This document shows, piece by piece, positions 33,631 through 42,302 of a DNA stretch of 64,000 bases. The stretch's first letter is position 1; each line of letters begins with the position of its first letter. The translations under genes were made by a program, and so were the position numbers. The DNA is from Jejubacter sp036620675. Its GTDB lineage: Bacteria; Pseudomonadota; Gammaproteobacteria; Enterobacterales; Enterobacteriaceae. Where the stretch lies: the NCBI GenBank assembly GCA_036620675.1, contig JAZHEE010000005.1; one strand, given 5' to 3'. The notes beneath the pieces were generated by a model. That model did not search any database and was not told the origin of the DNA. It worked only from the letters and a program-made list of their open reading frames with translations.

Positions 33631-33924
33631 TTATTTTCTATTTGCGATAATCTGACTAATCGCGTCAATACCAAAACCAACAATGCCAACCACACCGCTA
33701 CCAATTTGGCTAATTGCGCCAACAGGATTGAGTTCCAGGATACTCCCAATACCCTGACCCAGAGTAGCCGCTGGGGCAGCGGCATTGGTATCCAGGCCGC
33801 CCAGCGCCGTGCTGGCGTCTACAATACCACCAATAGCGCCGCCGATGGCACCGCCAATATCGGCGATAATACCAGCACCAGATACCTGTTCAATTTCAAC
33901 TTCGCTCAGTTCCTTAATCATCAT
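33631..33924 (-). CDS. Glycine-rich peptide with a double-glycine-type leader (microcin-like)
   Basis: This small gene encodes about 97 residues. MIKELSEVEIEQVSGAG at the start matches the leader pattern of class II microcins and other double-glycine peptides (ELS-x-x-E-x-x-x-VSG-A/G), cut and exported by peptidase-containing ABC transporters. The remaining ~80 residues are Gly/Ala/Ile-rich (DIGGAIGGAIGGIVDAS, IGSGVVGIVGFGIDAISQII), lack Cys and end in ANRK, as expected for a membrane-active bacteriocin. GGAGG at 33934-33930 precedes ATG codons at 33924 and 33921; an earlier ATG at 33936 contains that site and is unlikely to be used. A consensus-like promoter lies 60-85 bp upstream. No export or immunity gene is recognisable nearby. 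Confidence 0.7.
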   Translation of the reverse strand: MMIKELSEVEIEQVSGAGIIADIGGAIGGAIGGIVDASTALGGLDTNAAAPAATLGQGIGSILELNPVGAISQIGSGVVGIVGFGIDAISQIIANRK

Positions 33925-33982
33925 TATTTCCTCCATTAATACTCAGATTTGGAAAAGGCAGCCATTGACCGGCCGCCTGTTT

Positions 33983-34011
33983 TTTATATATCCCAGAAAA
34001 ATGAATTTCAA
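33983..34011 (-). promoter_or_regulatory. Sigma-70-type promoter of the glycine-rich peptide gene
   Basis: On the minus strand TTGAAA (34011-34006) and TATAAA (33988-33983) are separated by exactly 17 bp, near consensus. Transcription would begin around 33976, giving a leader of about 50 nt before the ATG. Confidence 0.65.
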
Positions 34012-34167
34012 TATATAAAAAATATTATTTTATGTAGATAACCAGGAAATTTAACCAGGAGGATTTTAAGCCAATAAAAAATAAACATTTTAAAATTTGA
34101 TTATCCATAAAATAATCGCAAAAGTTGTTTTTTATTATGATGGCTTCACTGATGGGCGCTGTGGTTC

Positions 34168-34195
34168 GCCATGCCCCGCGGTTGCGGGGCATGGC
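34168..34195 (-). terminator. Hairpin after betT
   Basis: GCCATGCCCCGC (34168-34179) pairs perfectly with GCGGGGCATGGC (34184-34195), with a 4-nt loop, 7 bp beyond the betT stop. There is no clear T run. Confidence 0.65.
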
Positions 34196-34202
34196 AGGGG
34201 AG

Positions 34203-36206
34203 TTAACGTACCAGATGCAGAAAGTGAATATGCTTCTCATACTGGTCGAGGATGTCGTGGATTATCTGATCCTGAGACCAGCCCATCAGATCGTAATCCT
34301 GACCGCCTTCCTTGAGGTAAACTTCAGCACGGTAGTACTTCTGGTCACCTTCGCGCTCTTCCTCTTCCAGCTCAAATAGCGTAAAGGCAGGGCGAGTGTA
34401 GGGACGCAGCCGCACTTCATAAACGAAGTTAACGTCATCGCCAAAGTCCACTTCCAGGCGAATACGGTTTTCATGAGCGTTATCAACGCTGGAGCGGGCA
34501 TTCTGCTTTTCCAGCTCTTCACTCACCATATTCATGGCCGGATGGATCACCTCTTCCATAAAGCGCCGGACCTGGGAACGTTTCGGATACCAGGCTATCT
34601 GGCGCACGCGACGCTGCCAGGACATCGGATTACGGGCGGCCGGAGCGATGGTGGTAACCTGCTGACTCTCCTTTTTATAGAAGTCGACCTTCAGCGCTTT
34701 CAGCAGCCCCCACATGGATGTCAGCAGTACAATCGAGAATGGCAGGGCGCTGGCGATAGTCACGGTTTGCAGGGCGGAAAGACCGCCCGCCAGCAGCAGA
34801 GTAATGGCCACCACGCCCATTGCCGCTGCCCAGAAGATGCGCTGCCACACCGGGGTGTGTTTGGCGCCGCCGGAGGCCAGGGTATCCACTACCATCGCAC
34901 CGGAATCGGCGGAAGTCACGAAGAAGACCACCACCATCGCCATAGCCAGGAATGACAGAACCTGAGAGAACGGGAAATGTTCCAGGAAGTTAAACAGCGC
35001 CAGTGAAACATCGCTCTGAACGATTTCCGCCAGCTGAGTGGCTCCCTTATGGGCAATCATCTCAATAGCGCTATTGCCGAAAACGGTCATCCAGATCAGG
35101 GTAAAACCCGCAGGAACAAACAGTACGCCGGTCACAAATTCCCGAATGGTACGGCCACGGGACACGCGAGCGATAAACATGCCGACGAACGGCGACCAGG
35201 AGATCCACCATCCCCAGTAGAACAGGGTCCAGCCCCCCAGCCATTCGCTGGATTTGGGCTCGTAGGCATAGAGGTTAAAGGTCTTGCTGACAATCTCCGA
35301 CAGATAGCCGCCGGTATTTTCCACAAAGGACTTCAGCAGCAGCACCGTTGGCCCCAGGGTAATGACCAGCACTAACAGTAGCAGGGCCATCCACAAATTG
35401 AGTTCAGAAAGGATGCGAATACCTTTATCCAGGCCGCTCACCACCGACAGCGTCGCCATCGCGGTGATCACAACAATCAGGATAACCTGGGTGGTTTCGT
35501 TAATCGGCAGGTCGAACAGATGGTTCAGGCCTGCATTAACCTGCAATACACCGTAGCCCAGCGAGGTGGCGACCCCAAATACGGTGCCGATTACCGCAAA
35601 GATATCGACAATATGACCAGGAATCGAATAGATACGATCGCCGATAATCGGATAGAGCGCCGAACGCAGGGTCAACGGCAGGCCATGACGGTAGCTGAAG
35701 TAGGCAAGGATGAGCGCCACAATGGCGTAGATAGCCCAGGCGTGCAGCCCCCAGTGGAAGAAGGTCAGCCGTAGCGCCTCCTTGGCCGCCTGTACCGTTT
35801 CCGCGGTACCGGTGGGCGGCGACATATAGTGCATTACCGGTTCGGCAACGCCGAAAAACATCAGTCCGATACCCATCCCGGCGGAAAACAGCATGGCGAA
35901 CCATGAAAAATAGCTGAAGTCAGGCGTTGCATGGTCCGGCCCCAGCTTAATATTGCCGTAACGCGACATGCCCAGAAAGGCCACCGTCAGCAGTATTAAC
36001 GCTACTGTCAGAACATAGAACCAGCTGGCATTGGTGAAAATAGCCTGCTGTAACGCTTTGAACCAAATATCGGCGCGTTTGGGAAACAGTGCGGCAAACA
36101 GTACCAGCGCGGCAATCAGTATGGCGGAACCGTAAAATACTGGGGGATTGATGGTTTTTGGTTTGTGAGGGGACGTATTGGGATCCTGATTTATCGTGTT
36201 ATCCAT
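34203..36206 (-). CDS. betT: Choline BCCT transporter BetT
   Basis: The 667-residue BCCT-family carrier has twelve predicted helices between residues about 20 and 505. The family signature GWWISWSPFVGMFIARVSRG lies near 330-350, and the Trp-rich substrate box is present. A ~150-residue hydrophilic C-terminal tail, typical of BetT and needed for osmotic control, runs from about 510 (RRVRQIAWYPKRSQVRRFME) to the end. BetT imports choline with protons for glycine betaine synthesis or osmoprotection. No betIBA genes are in the window, so it is an unlinked copy. A terminator hairpin follows. Confidence 0.93.
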   Translation of the reverse strand: MDNTINQDPNTSPHKPKTINPPVFYGSAILIAALVLFAALFPKRADIWFKALQQAIFTNASWFYVLTVALILLTVAFLGMSRYGNIKLGPDHATPDFSYFSWFAMLFSAGMGIGLMFFGVAEPVMHYMSPPTGTAETVQAAKEALRLTFFHWGLHAWAIYAIVALILAYFSYRHGLPLTLRSALYPIIGDRIYSIPGHIVDIFAVIGTVFGVATSLGYGVLQVNAGLNHLFDLPINETTQVILIVVITAMATLSVVSGLDKGIRILSELNLWMALLLLVLVITLGPTVLLLKSFVENTGGYLSEIVSKTFNLYAYEPKSSEWLGGWTLFYWGWWISWSPFVGMFIARVSRGRTIREFVTGVLFVPAGFTLIWMTVFGNSAIEMIAHKGATQLAEIVQSDVSLALFNFLEHFPFSQVLSFLAMAMVVVFFVTSADSGAMVVDTLASGGAKHTPVWQRIFWAAAMGVVAITLLLAGGLSALQTVTIASALPFSIVLLTSMWGLLKALKVDFYKKESQQVTTIAPAARNPMSWQRRVRQIAWYPKRSQVRRFMEEVIHPAMNMVSEELEKQNARSSVDNAHENRIRLEVDFGDDVNFVYEVRLRPYTRPAFTLFELEEEEREGDQKYYRAEVYLKEGGQDYDLMGWSQDQIIHDILDQYEKHIHFLHLVR

Positions 36207-36401
36207 AAAAGCTCCAGAGAAAAATCCGTGAGAACCTTAACATTTTCAGAGCCTGAATAAAAAATTAATCTTAACTTGAGTAAAAGCGGCAGCGAACTAC
36301 CGCGATTTTTCGATATTTACCAATAGCTGCGCGGAAATCGGACATTTGGGTGAGTATCTGAGCCTGTTAAACATCGCGCTTTATGACGAGTATTCCGCAC
36401 G

Positions 36402-37058
36402 TTAAACCAGCCCTTGCACGGCCTGAAGCGCAGGGGTGTCACCTTCGGTCACTTCGATGATCTTACGGCTGACGGCGGGTGTTTCGACCAGGGCGGCGAG
36501 AGTCGCTGCCACGTCTTCACGCGCAATGTTGCCATAGGCGATGGCAAGTCCAGCATGAATGCGACCGCTACCCGTATCGTTGGTCAGGGTGCCGGGGCGC
36601 ACTATCACCCAATCCAGCGTGCTGGCGGCAAGATGCACGTCGGCCTGCTTTTTCACCGCCATGTAGTTTTCAAAGGTATCAGAAGGATTTTCTTTACCGC
36701 GTCCGGCTTCCGGGAAGGCGGAAACCAACAAAAAGCGCGATACGCCAGCCTTTTCAGCGGCAGCTACTGCCTTTTCCAGCCCGCGCCCATCGATGGCGTC
36801 AGTCATCTCTTTTCCACCTTTCCCGCCCGCGCCAGCGCTAAAGACCACCACATCGCTGCCGGCAATAAGGCCCGCCAGCGCCGCTTCATCCAGCGCCAGT
36901 AGATCGCCAGGAACCGGCGTGGCACCCAGCAGTTTAAGCGCCGCTTCCTGCTCAGGATGACGGTACATCGCCAGTGCCTGATGGCCCGTTCGGGAAAGCT
37001 GTTGCACCAGACTGCGGCCGACATTACCTGCGCCGCCGATAATAAAGACTTTTTTCAT
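36402..37058 (-). CDS. NAD(P)-binding atypical SDR-family oxidoreductase
   Basis: From MKKVFIIGGAGNVGRSLVQQ at 37058 the protein has 218 residues and an NmrA/SDR-a5-like Rossmann fold: GGAGNVGRS dinucleotide motif, VVVFSAGAGGKGG, SRFLLVSAFPEAGRG and WVIVRPGTLTND. It matches the small YhfK-like NAD(P)-binding group, whose substrates are mostly unknown. An in-frame extension to 37103 has poor start signals; GGAG precedes the chosen ATG. It appears monocistronic. Confidence 0.82.
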   Translation of the reverse strand: MKKVFIIGGAGNVGRSLVQQLSRTGHQALAMYRHPEQEAALKLLGATPVPGDLLALDEAALAGLIAGSDVVVFSAGAGGKGGKEMTDAIDGRGLEKAVAAAEKAGVSRFLLVSAFPEAGRGKENPSDTFENYMAVKKQADVHLAASTLDWVIVRPGTLTNDTGSGRIHAGLAIAYGNIAREDVAATLAALVETPAVSRKIIEVTEGDTPALQAVQGLV

Positions 37059-37314
37059 TCGCGTTTGCTCCGGAAAGTGGGACATCACGCAGTAAGGTAG
37101 CATCTGATGGGGGGATTTTCATTGTTTCTTGTGACAACGTCACATTCCATAGCTGTTTTTTTCAACAGTGCAAGGACTGAAATCGTTAATGTGAGCCAGC
37201 TAGAGTCATTGGGATTTGCTATTGGTATCGGCGCCGGTTTTGAGTTACATCTCCGTAACAAATTGACATAACAATAATTGACGTAATGACATTGCAAACG
37301 TTCAGGAGCGAGAT

Positions 37315-38664
37315 ATGGAACTCATCACATCATGGCTGTCGGCCATAAACGGCGTAGTATGGGGGGTACCAATGCTGATTGGCATTCTTGGCATTGGCAT
37401 CTTCCTGCAAATCCGGCTGGCGTTTCTGCCCATCCGTAAATTAGGCACCGGCTTCCGGCTGCTGTTCGAACGAAACCAGCATCGGGGAGAAGGGCAGATA
37501 TCCCCCTTTAATGCGCTGATGACCGCACTTTCGGCGACAATTGGCACCGGAAATATCGCCGGGGTGGCAACTGCGGTCGTGATGGGTGGGCCCGGTGCGC
37601 TGTTCTGGATGTGGATGACGGCGCTGGTGGGGATGGCCACTAAATATTCCGAAGCGGTGCTGGCAGTACGCTTTCGCGAACAGGACGCAAATGGCAATCA
37701 CGTCGGCGGCCCCATGTACTATATCAAGCATGGACTGGGCGCGAAATGGATGTGGCTGGGAACCCTGTTTGCTTTTTTCGGCAGTATCGCCGGATTTGGC
37801 ATCGGCAATACGGTGCAGGCCAACTCCATTGCCGATGCCCTGAACAGTAACTTTGGCGTTTCTCACTGGATAACCGCCGCTGTTCTGGTGATTCTGGTCG
37901 GCGCCGTACTGATTGGCGGAATTAAGCGTATTGCCGACGTGGCGGGCAAACTGGTACCGGTGATGACGGTCGGTTACTTCGGCGCCGGAATTATCGTACT
38001 GGCGCTGAATGCTTCCGCCATTCCGGCGGCGTTCGAGCTGATTATTAAATCCGCCTTTACGCCGGTGGCCGCCCAGGGCGGTTTTGCCGGGGCGGCAGTA
38101 TGGGCCGCCATTCGCTTCGGGGTCGCGCGCGGCGTTTTTTCCAACGAAGCGGGGCTGGGCAGCGCGCCTATCGCTCACGCGGCAGCAAAAACCCAGAATC
38201 CAATTCGTCAGGGGCTGATCGCCATGCTGGGTACCTTTATTGATACCATTATCGTCTGCTCGGTCACCGGACTGACCATTATCATCAGCGGTCAGTGGCT
38301 GAGCGGCGAAACGGGAGCAACGCTCACATCGGTCGCGTTCTCCAGCGCTATTCCCGGTGGTAACTACATTGTGGCTATAGCGCTGGCAATCTTTGCTTTC
38401 ACCACCATTCTGGGCTGGAGTTTTTATGGTGAAAAATGTATCCAGTTTCTTGCCGGGCCTAAATCGATCGTTCCATTTCGTATTGCCTGGATCATCGCTT
38501 TGCCTGTAGGTGCCACTCAGTCGCTGGACTTTGTCTGGCTGCTTGCCGATACCCTGAACGCCATGATGGCCATTCCCAATTTAATTGCGCTGGCCTTTCT
38601 GAGCCCGGTCGTGTACCGCCTGACCCGGGATCATATCCGTGATGTTAACGCCGCCGTTATCTGA
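37315..38664 (+). CDS. Sodium:alanine/glycine symporter (AGCS family)
   Basis: The 449-residue AGCS-family permease carries alanine or glycine with sodium. The family signature SATIGTGNIAGVATAVVMGG then PGALFWMWMTALVGMATKYSE lies near 75-115. Other conserved segments are HVGGPMYYIKHGLGAKW and SNEAGLGSAPIAHAAAKTQN. About eleven membrane helices are expected. It is close to E. coli YaaJ/AlsT-type proteins. GGAG precedes the ATG, and a terminator is shared with the convergent phoX-like gene. Confidence 0.92.
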   Translation: MELITSWLSAINGVVWGVPMLIGILGIGIFLQIRLAFLPIRKLGTGFRLLFERNQHRGEGQISPFNALMTALSATIGTGNIAGVATAVVMGGPGALFWMWMTALVGMATKYSEAVLAVRFREQDANGNHVGGPMYYIKHGLGAKWMWLGTLFAFFGSIAGFGIGNTVQANSIADALNSNFGVSHWITAAVLVILVGAVLIGGIKRIADVAGKLVPVMTVGYFGAGIIVLALNASAIPAAFELIIKSAFTPVAAQGGFAGAAVWAAIRFGVARGVFSNEAGLGSAPIAHAAAKTQNPIRQGLIAMLGTFIDTIIVCSVTGLTIIISGQWLSGETGATLTSVAFSSAIPGGNYIVAIALAIFAFTTILGWSFYGEKCIQFLAGPKSIVPFRIAWIIALPVGATQSLDFVWLLADTLNAMMAIPNLIALAFLSPVVYRLTRDHIRDVNAAVI

Positions 38665-38727
38665 GGCACGTTCCCTCTCCAGGGAGAGGATTACAGACGG
38701 CTCCGGCGCTCTGTTTCTGAATTAATA

Positions 38728-38749
38728 AAGGCCGCCAGAAGGCGGCCTT
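38728..38749. terminator. Bidirectional terminator between the AGCS and PhoX-like genes
   Basis: AAGGCCGCC (38728-38736) and GGCGGCCTT (38741-38749) form a perfect 9-bp stem with an AGAA loop between convergent genes. Confidence 0.75.
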
Positions 38750-38754
38750 CATTA

Positions 38755-40713
38755 TCAGGTGCCAATAATTCCACCATCTTCCCGTGTTATCACCACGGTG
38801 GCCGAACGGGGCCGCCCGTTGGGTTCGGCATCCGGCCAGCTGGAAACCGCCTGGGGGTTCTTCGGGTCAGAGACATCACCACCTTCGCCCGGGTGCTGGA
38901 TATTGATAAATAGCGTGCGGTTATCCGGCGTAAAAGCAATACCGGTAATTTCGCAGCCCCGGGGGCCGGTCAGGAAACGGCGGTATTCGTTAGTGCCGGG
39001 CACCGTGGCTACCATCTGGTTGTTGCCCATGCCGGTATAGGCCTTCTGATTAATGGTGGACGATGACACATCGGTCTGGATCCATAGTACGCCGCGATTA
39101 TCGAAAGAGAGACCATCCGGACTGCCGAAGGCCGCTCCCTGCATACTGCCTTTGGCGCTTTGATCGTCAGTGTCGGTACGGCCTGCCAGCACCAGAATAT
39201 CCCACTGGAAGCGGGTAGAGGCCGGTGAGTCGTCGGCTTCGCTCCAGTGTATAATATGACCAAATAAATTCTTCGCCCGGGGATTGGCGGCATCGACCGG
39301 TGCTTTACCTTTATCGCCGCGTTCGCTGTTGTTGGTCAGCGTGCAGTAGACGCTGGCGTTATGATAAGGATCGACGGCAATCCACTCCGGACGATCCATT
39401 TTAGTGGCCCCCAGTTGATCAGCCGCCAGTCGGGTTTTGATTAGCACCTCAGCCTGGCTGAAAAAACCATTGTCGGCATCAAGACCGTTTTTTCCGTGCA
39501 CCAGCGGTAGCCATTCGCCGCTGCCATCGTCGTTAAAACGAGCCACGTACAGGGTGCCGGACTCAAGGAGGCGCAGGTTGGATTCGCGATTTTCCGGCTC
39601 GTAACGACCGTCGGAAACAAACTTATAGATATATTCAAACTTCTGATCGTCCCCCATATAAACGACGACGCGCCCGTCGTCCGCCAGCGTCACAGTGGCA
39701 CCTTCATGCTTAAAACGCCCCAGCGCGCTATGCTTGCGCGGGATGGAGTTCGGGTCATAGGGGTCGATTTCCACCACCCAGCCAAAACGATTGGGCTCGT
39801 TGGGCGTTTTATCGACGTTGAAGCGCTCATCCACCTCATTCCAGCGGTAGGATTCATCGCTGTCGCTGATACCGTAGCGCTGCTCCAGCGTATTCCGCGT
39901 GCTACGCTTCACAAAAATATCCGACCAGTTCTCTTCACAGGTCAGGTAAGTTCCCCATGGCGTATGCCCGCAGGAACAGTTCTGCATGGTACCCAGCACC
40001 GTCTCGCCCGCCGGATCGGCGGCGGTTTTCATCAGCGCATGATGGCGCACCGGGCCGGAAAGCTGCATTGGCGTTCCGACCGTGATACGACGGGCATATT
40101 CGGAAGGGCGAACCACCGTCCAGCCATCCGCACGCTTTTGAACCTCGATAATCGAAACCCCCATGGCATTCTGCCCCTTGCGGGCTTTGTCCAGCCGCCA
40201 GTCGGCCATACCATCCGGAAACAGCAGGCCGTTATCGATGTATTCGTGGTTCATCGCCAGCAAGCCATGTTCGACGTTATCAGAACCACGAGGCAGGCTG
40301 AACCAGGCCATACCGTCATGGTGCATGCCTGCCTGAGCTGCCTGTTCAGCGGTACTATTGGTGGCATCGGATTTAAAGCTCGGCATATTGTTGTGCAGGC
40401 CTACCGGATCTCCCCAGCGGTAAAAGGGGCGGGCGATATAGCCTTCGGGCACAATGACCCGATCCTCCGAAGAGACCGGAATACTGGAAAAACCCAGCGA
40501 GACCGCGCGGGCGACCCGACTTTTCGCATTTGCGTATTGCGGTGTCAGTAATGACGGCAGGGCTACGGCGGCGCCGGCAACCATACCCATCTGTAAAAAG
40601 CGACGTCGCGAAAAACTGGCGCTGACAACCTGGGAAAAAGCACGATTATCGCTATGGTTGCTAATCTCTTCCCGGTGCTCTTGTTTAAATACGGCGGTTA
40701 AAGGTCTGCTCAT
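38755..40713 (-). CDS. Tat-exported PhoX-family phosphatase (DUF839)
   Basis: The 652-residue DUF839/PhoX-like protein has a twin-arginine signal with SRRRFLQMGMVAGAAVALPS (about residues 33-52) and cleavage probably after AQYANA-type residues near 62. The mature part shows PhoX hallmarks: GWVVEIDPYDPNSIPRKHSA, NCSCGHTPWGTYLTCEENW, and the metal-binding GCEITGIAFTPDNRTLFINI close to the C-terminus. PhoX enzymes are calcium/iron alkaline phosphatases, but this subfamily is poorly tested and could be another beta-propeller hydrolase. Start at 40713 is supported by AGGAAG upstream; the frame extends 33 bp further without start signals. Confidence 0.88.
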   Translation of the reverse strand: MSRPLTAVFKQEHREEISNHSDNRAFSQVVSASFSRRRFLQMGMVAGAAVALPSLLTPQYANAKSRVARAVSLGFSSIPVSSEDRVIVPEGYIARPFYRWGDPVGLHNNMPSFKSDATNSTAEQAAQAGMHHDGMAWFSLPRGSDNVEHGLLAMNHEYIDNGLLFPDGMADWRLDKARKGQNAMGVSIIEVQKRADGWTVVRPSEYARRITVGTPMQLSGPVRHHALMKTAADPAGETVLGTMQNCSCGHTPWGTYLTCEENWSDIFVKRSTRNTLEQRYGISDSDESYRWNEVDERFNVDKTPNEPNRFGWVVEIDPYDPNSIPRKHSALGRFKHEGATVTLADDGRVVVYMGDDQKFEYIYKFVSDGRYEPENRESNLRLLESGTLYVARFNDDGSGEWLPLVHGKNGLDADNGFFSQAEVLIKTRLAADQLGATKMDRPEWIAVDPYHNASVYCTLTNNSERGDKGKAPVDAANPRAKNLFGHIIHWSEADDSPASTRFQWDILVLAGRTDTDDQSAKGSMQGAAFGSPDGLSFDNRGVLWIQTDVSSSTINQKAYTGMGNNQMVATVPGTNEYRRFLTGPRGCEITGIAFTPDNRTLFINIQHPGEGGDVSDPKNPQAVSSWPDAEPNGRPRSATVVITREDGGIIGT

Positions 40714-40868
40714 TATGGCTTCCTGTCTCAGTGACTTGACCAGCAAGCAGTGTAAGAGCCATTTATTACAGTTTTATAACATTACATCTTGTGGTTGCAT
40801 TAATTGCCGTATACCGGAATGATCCAGGCGCTGCTGGCTGTAACACCTTAACAACAAAAAAGGGCATT

Positions 40869-42008
40869 ATGATGATAACAATGCGACTTATCGCTGCCGG
40901 GCTGACGCTGTGCTGCGCGTTCAGCGCGATGGCTCAACAGCGTGACAGCGCGATTGACGATGCGGTAAAACCGGTAATGGCTAAATATCAGCTACCGGGC
41001 ATGGCGATTGCGGTGCTGCGCGACGGCAAAACCCGTTTCTATAACTACGGTGTGGCTTCGAAGCAAAGCCAGGCGCCGGTCAGTGAAAATACGCTGTTTG
41101 AGATAGGCTCCCTGAGCAAGACATTTACCGCTACTCTGGCCAGTTATGCAGTAGAGCAGGGAAAGATGAAGTGGCGCGACCCGGTCAGCCACCGAATGCC
41201 GGAACTAAAGAATGGCGCCTTAGACCAGGTCACGCTGCTCAACCTGGCGACCCATACTTCCGGTCTGCCGCTATTTGTGCCGGACAGCGTGCAGAATACC
41301 CCGCAACTGATGGCCTGGTATAAAGCCTGGCGGCTACCTTCGCCCCCAGGTTCCCGCCGGGTTTACTCTAACCTCGGCATTGGGCTGTTGGGAATGATCA
41401 GCGCCCGGCAACTGGATCTGCCCTTTAAAACAGCCATGGAAAAGCGCCTGCTACCAGCCATGGGGATGCACCATACCTGGATAGAAGTACCACCGAACAA
41501 GATGGGGGACTACGCTCAGGGATATAACAAAAAAGACCAGCCGGTCAGGGTGACGCCAGGGCCGCTGGATGCCGAATCTTACGGCCTGAAATCCAGTTCT
41601 GCCGATCTGATCCGCTGGCTGGCTATCAACATGGGCGAGCAGAAGGTGGATAGCGACTGGCAGACAGCGATTTCTGCTACCCATCAGGGCTATTTTCATA
41701 CCCGGGACTTCACCCAGGCCATGATGTGGGAATATTATCCCTGGCCTGTGAGTGAACAAAGGCTGGTGGCAGGTAACAGCGGCAGCCGGATTATGAATGG
41801 AATGCGCACCAGCGCCATCATGCCGCCCCAGATTGCCAGCGGCAGTACCTGGTACAATAAGACCGGCTCCACCAACGGTTTTTCCACCTATGCGGTGTTT
41901 ATCCCGGCGGAAAAGACTGCCGTAATTATGCTGGCCAATAAGTGGTTCCCTAATGACGACCGGGTGCGGCTGGTAAGGGACATTATCGGCAAATTAACCG
42001 ATAAGTAA
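40869..42008 (+). CDS. ampC: Class C beta-lactamase AmpC
   Basis: This 379-residue periplasmic serine beta-lactamase has a signal peptide ending AFSAMA (residues 17-22) before QQRDS. All three catalytic boxes are present: S81-L-S-K84, Y166-S-N168 and K331-T-G333, with the omega-loop region between. The length equals that of enterobacterial AmpC enzymes. Divergence from phoX leaves about 155 bp upstream and no ampR gene beside it, so expression is likely constitutive and low, or controlled elsewhere. The substrate profile cannot be inferred from sequence alone. Confidence 0.93.
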   Translation: MMITMRLIAAGLTLCCAFSAMAQQRDSAIDDAVKPVMAKYQLPGMAIAVLRDGKTRFYNYGVASKQSQAPVSENTLFEIGSLSKTFTATLASYAVEQGKMKWRDPVSHRMPELKNGALDQVTLLNLATHTSGLPLFVPDSVQNTPQLMAWYKAWRLPSPPGSRRVYSNLGIGLLGMISARQLDLPFKTAMEKRLLPAMGMHHTWIEVPPNKMGDYAQGYNKKDQPVRVTPGPLDAESYGLKSSSADLIRWLAINMGEQKVDSDWQTAISATHQGYFHTRDFTQAMMWEYYPWPVSEQRLVAGNSGSRIMNGMRTSAIMPPQIASGSTWYNKTGSTNGFSTYAVFIPAEKTAVIMLANKWFPNDDRVRLVRDIIGKLTDK

Positions 42009-42016
42009 ATCCAGGC

Positions 42017-42036
42017 GAGGGGGGGAAGGCCCCCTC
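42017..42036 (+). terminator. Hairpin after ampC
   Basis: GAGGGGG (42017-42023) and CCCCCTC (42030-42036) form a 7-bp GC stem, 9 bp after the stop codon, without a T run. Confidence 0.5.
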
Positions 42037-42302
42037 AAATGAAACTGAACGGGGTTTTAGCTTCAGTTAAGCAAATAAGTTACATCTAACACTTTATAGA
42101 TAACATTGATTATACATATTCCCCCTGAGTGTTACTATTTGGTTAACAAAACGGCACCATCATCGCCCACTGCGCGTCAATTCAGACACTGATACCAGGG
42201 TTATTTGCTCCCGTCGAAGGAAATAAACCGTGACCTTTACTGCGATTACCTGAGCGCGGTGTGGAATGCTGTAAATCATAAAATGTGGATTCAGGAGTGC
42301 AT

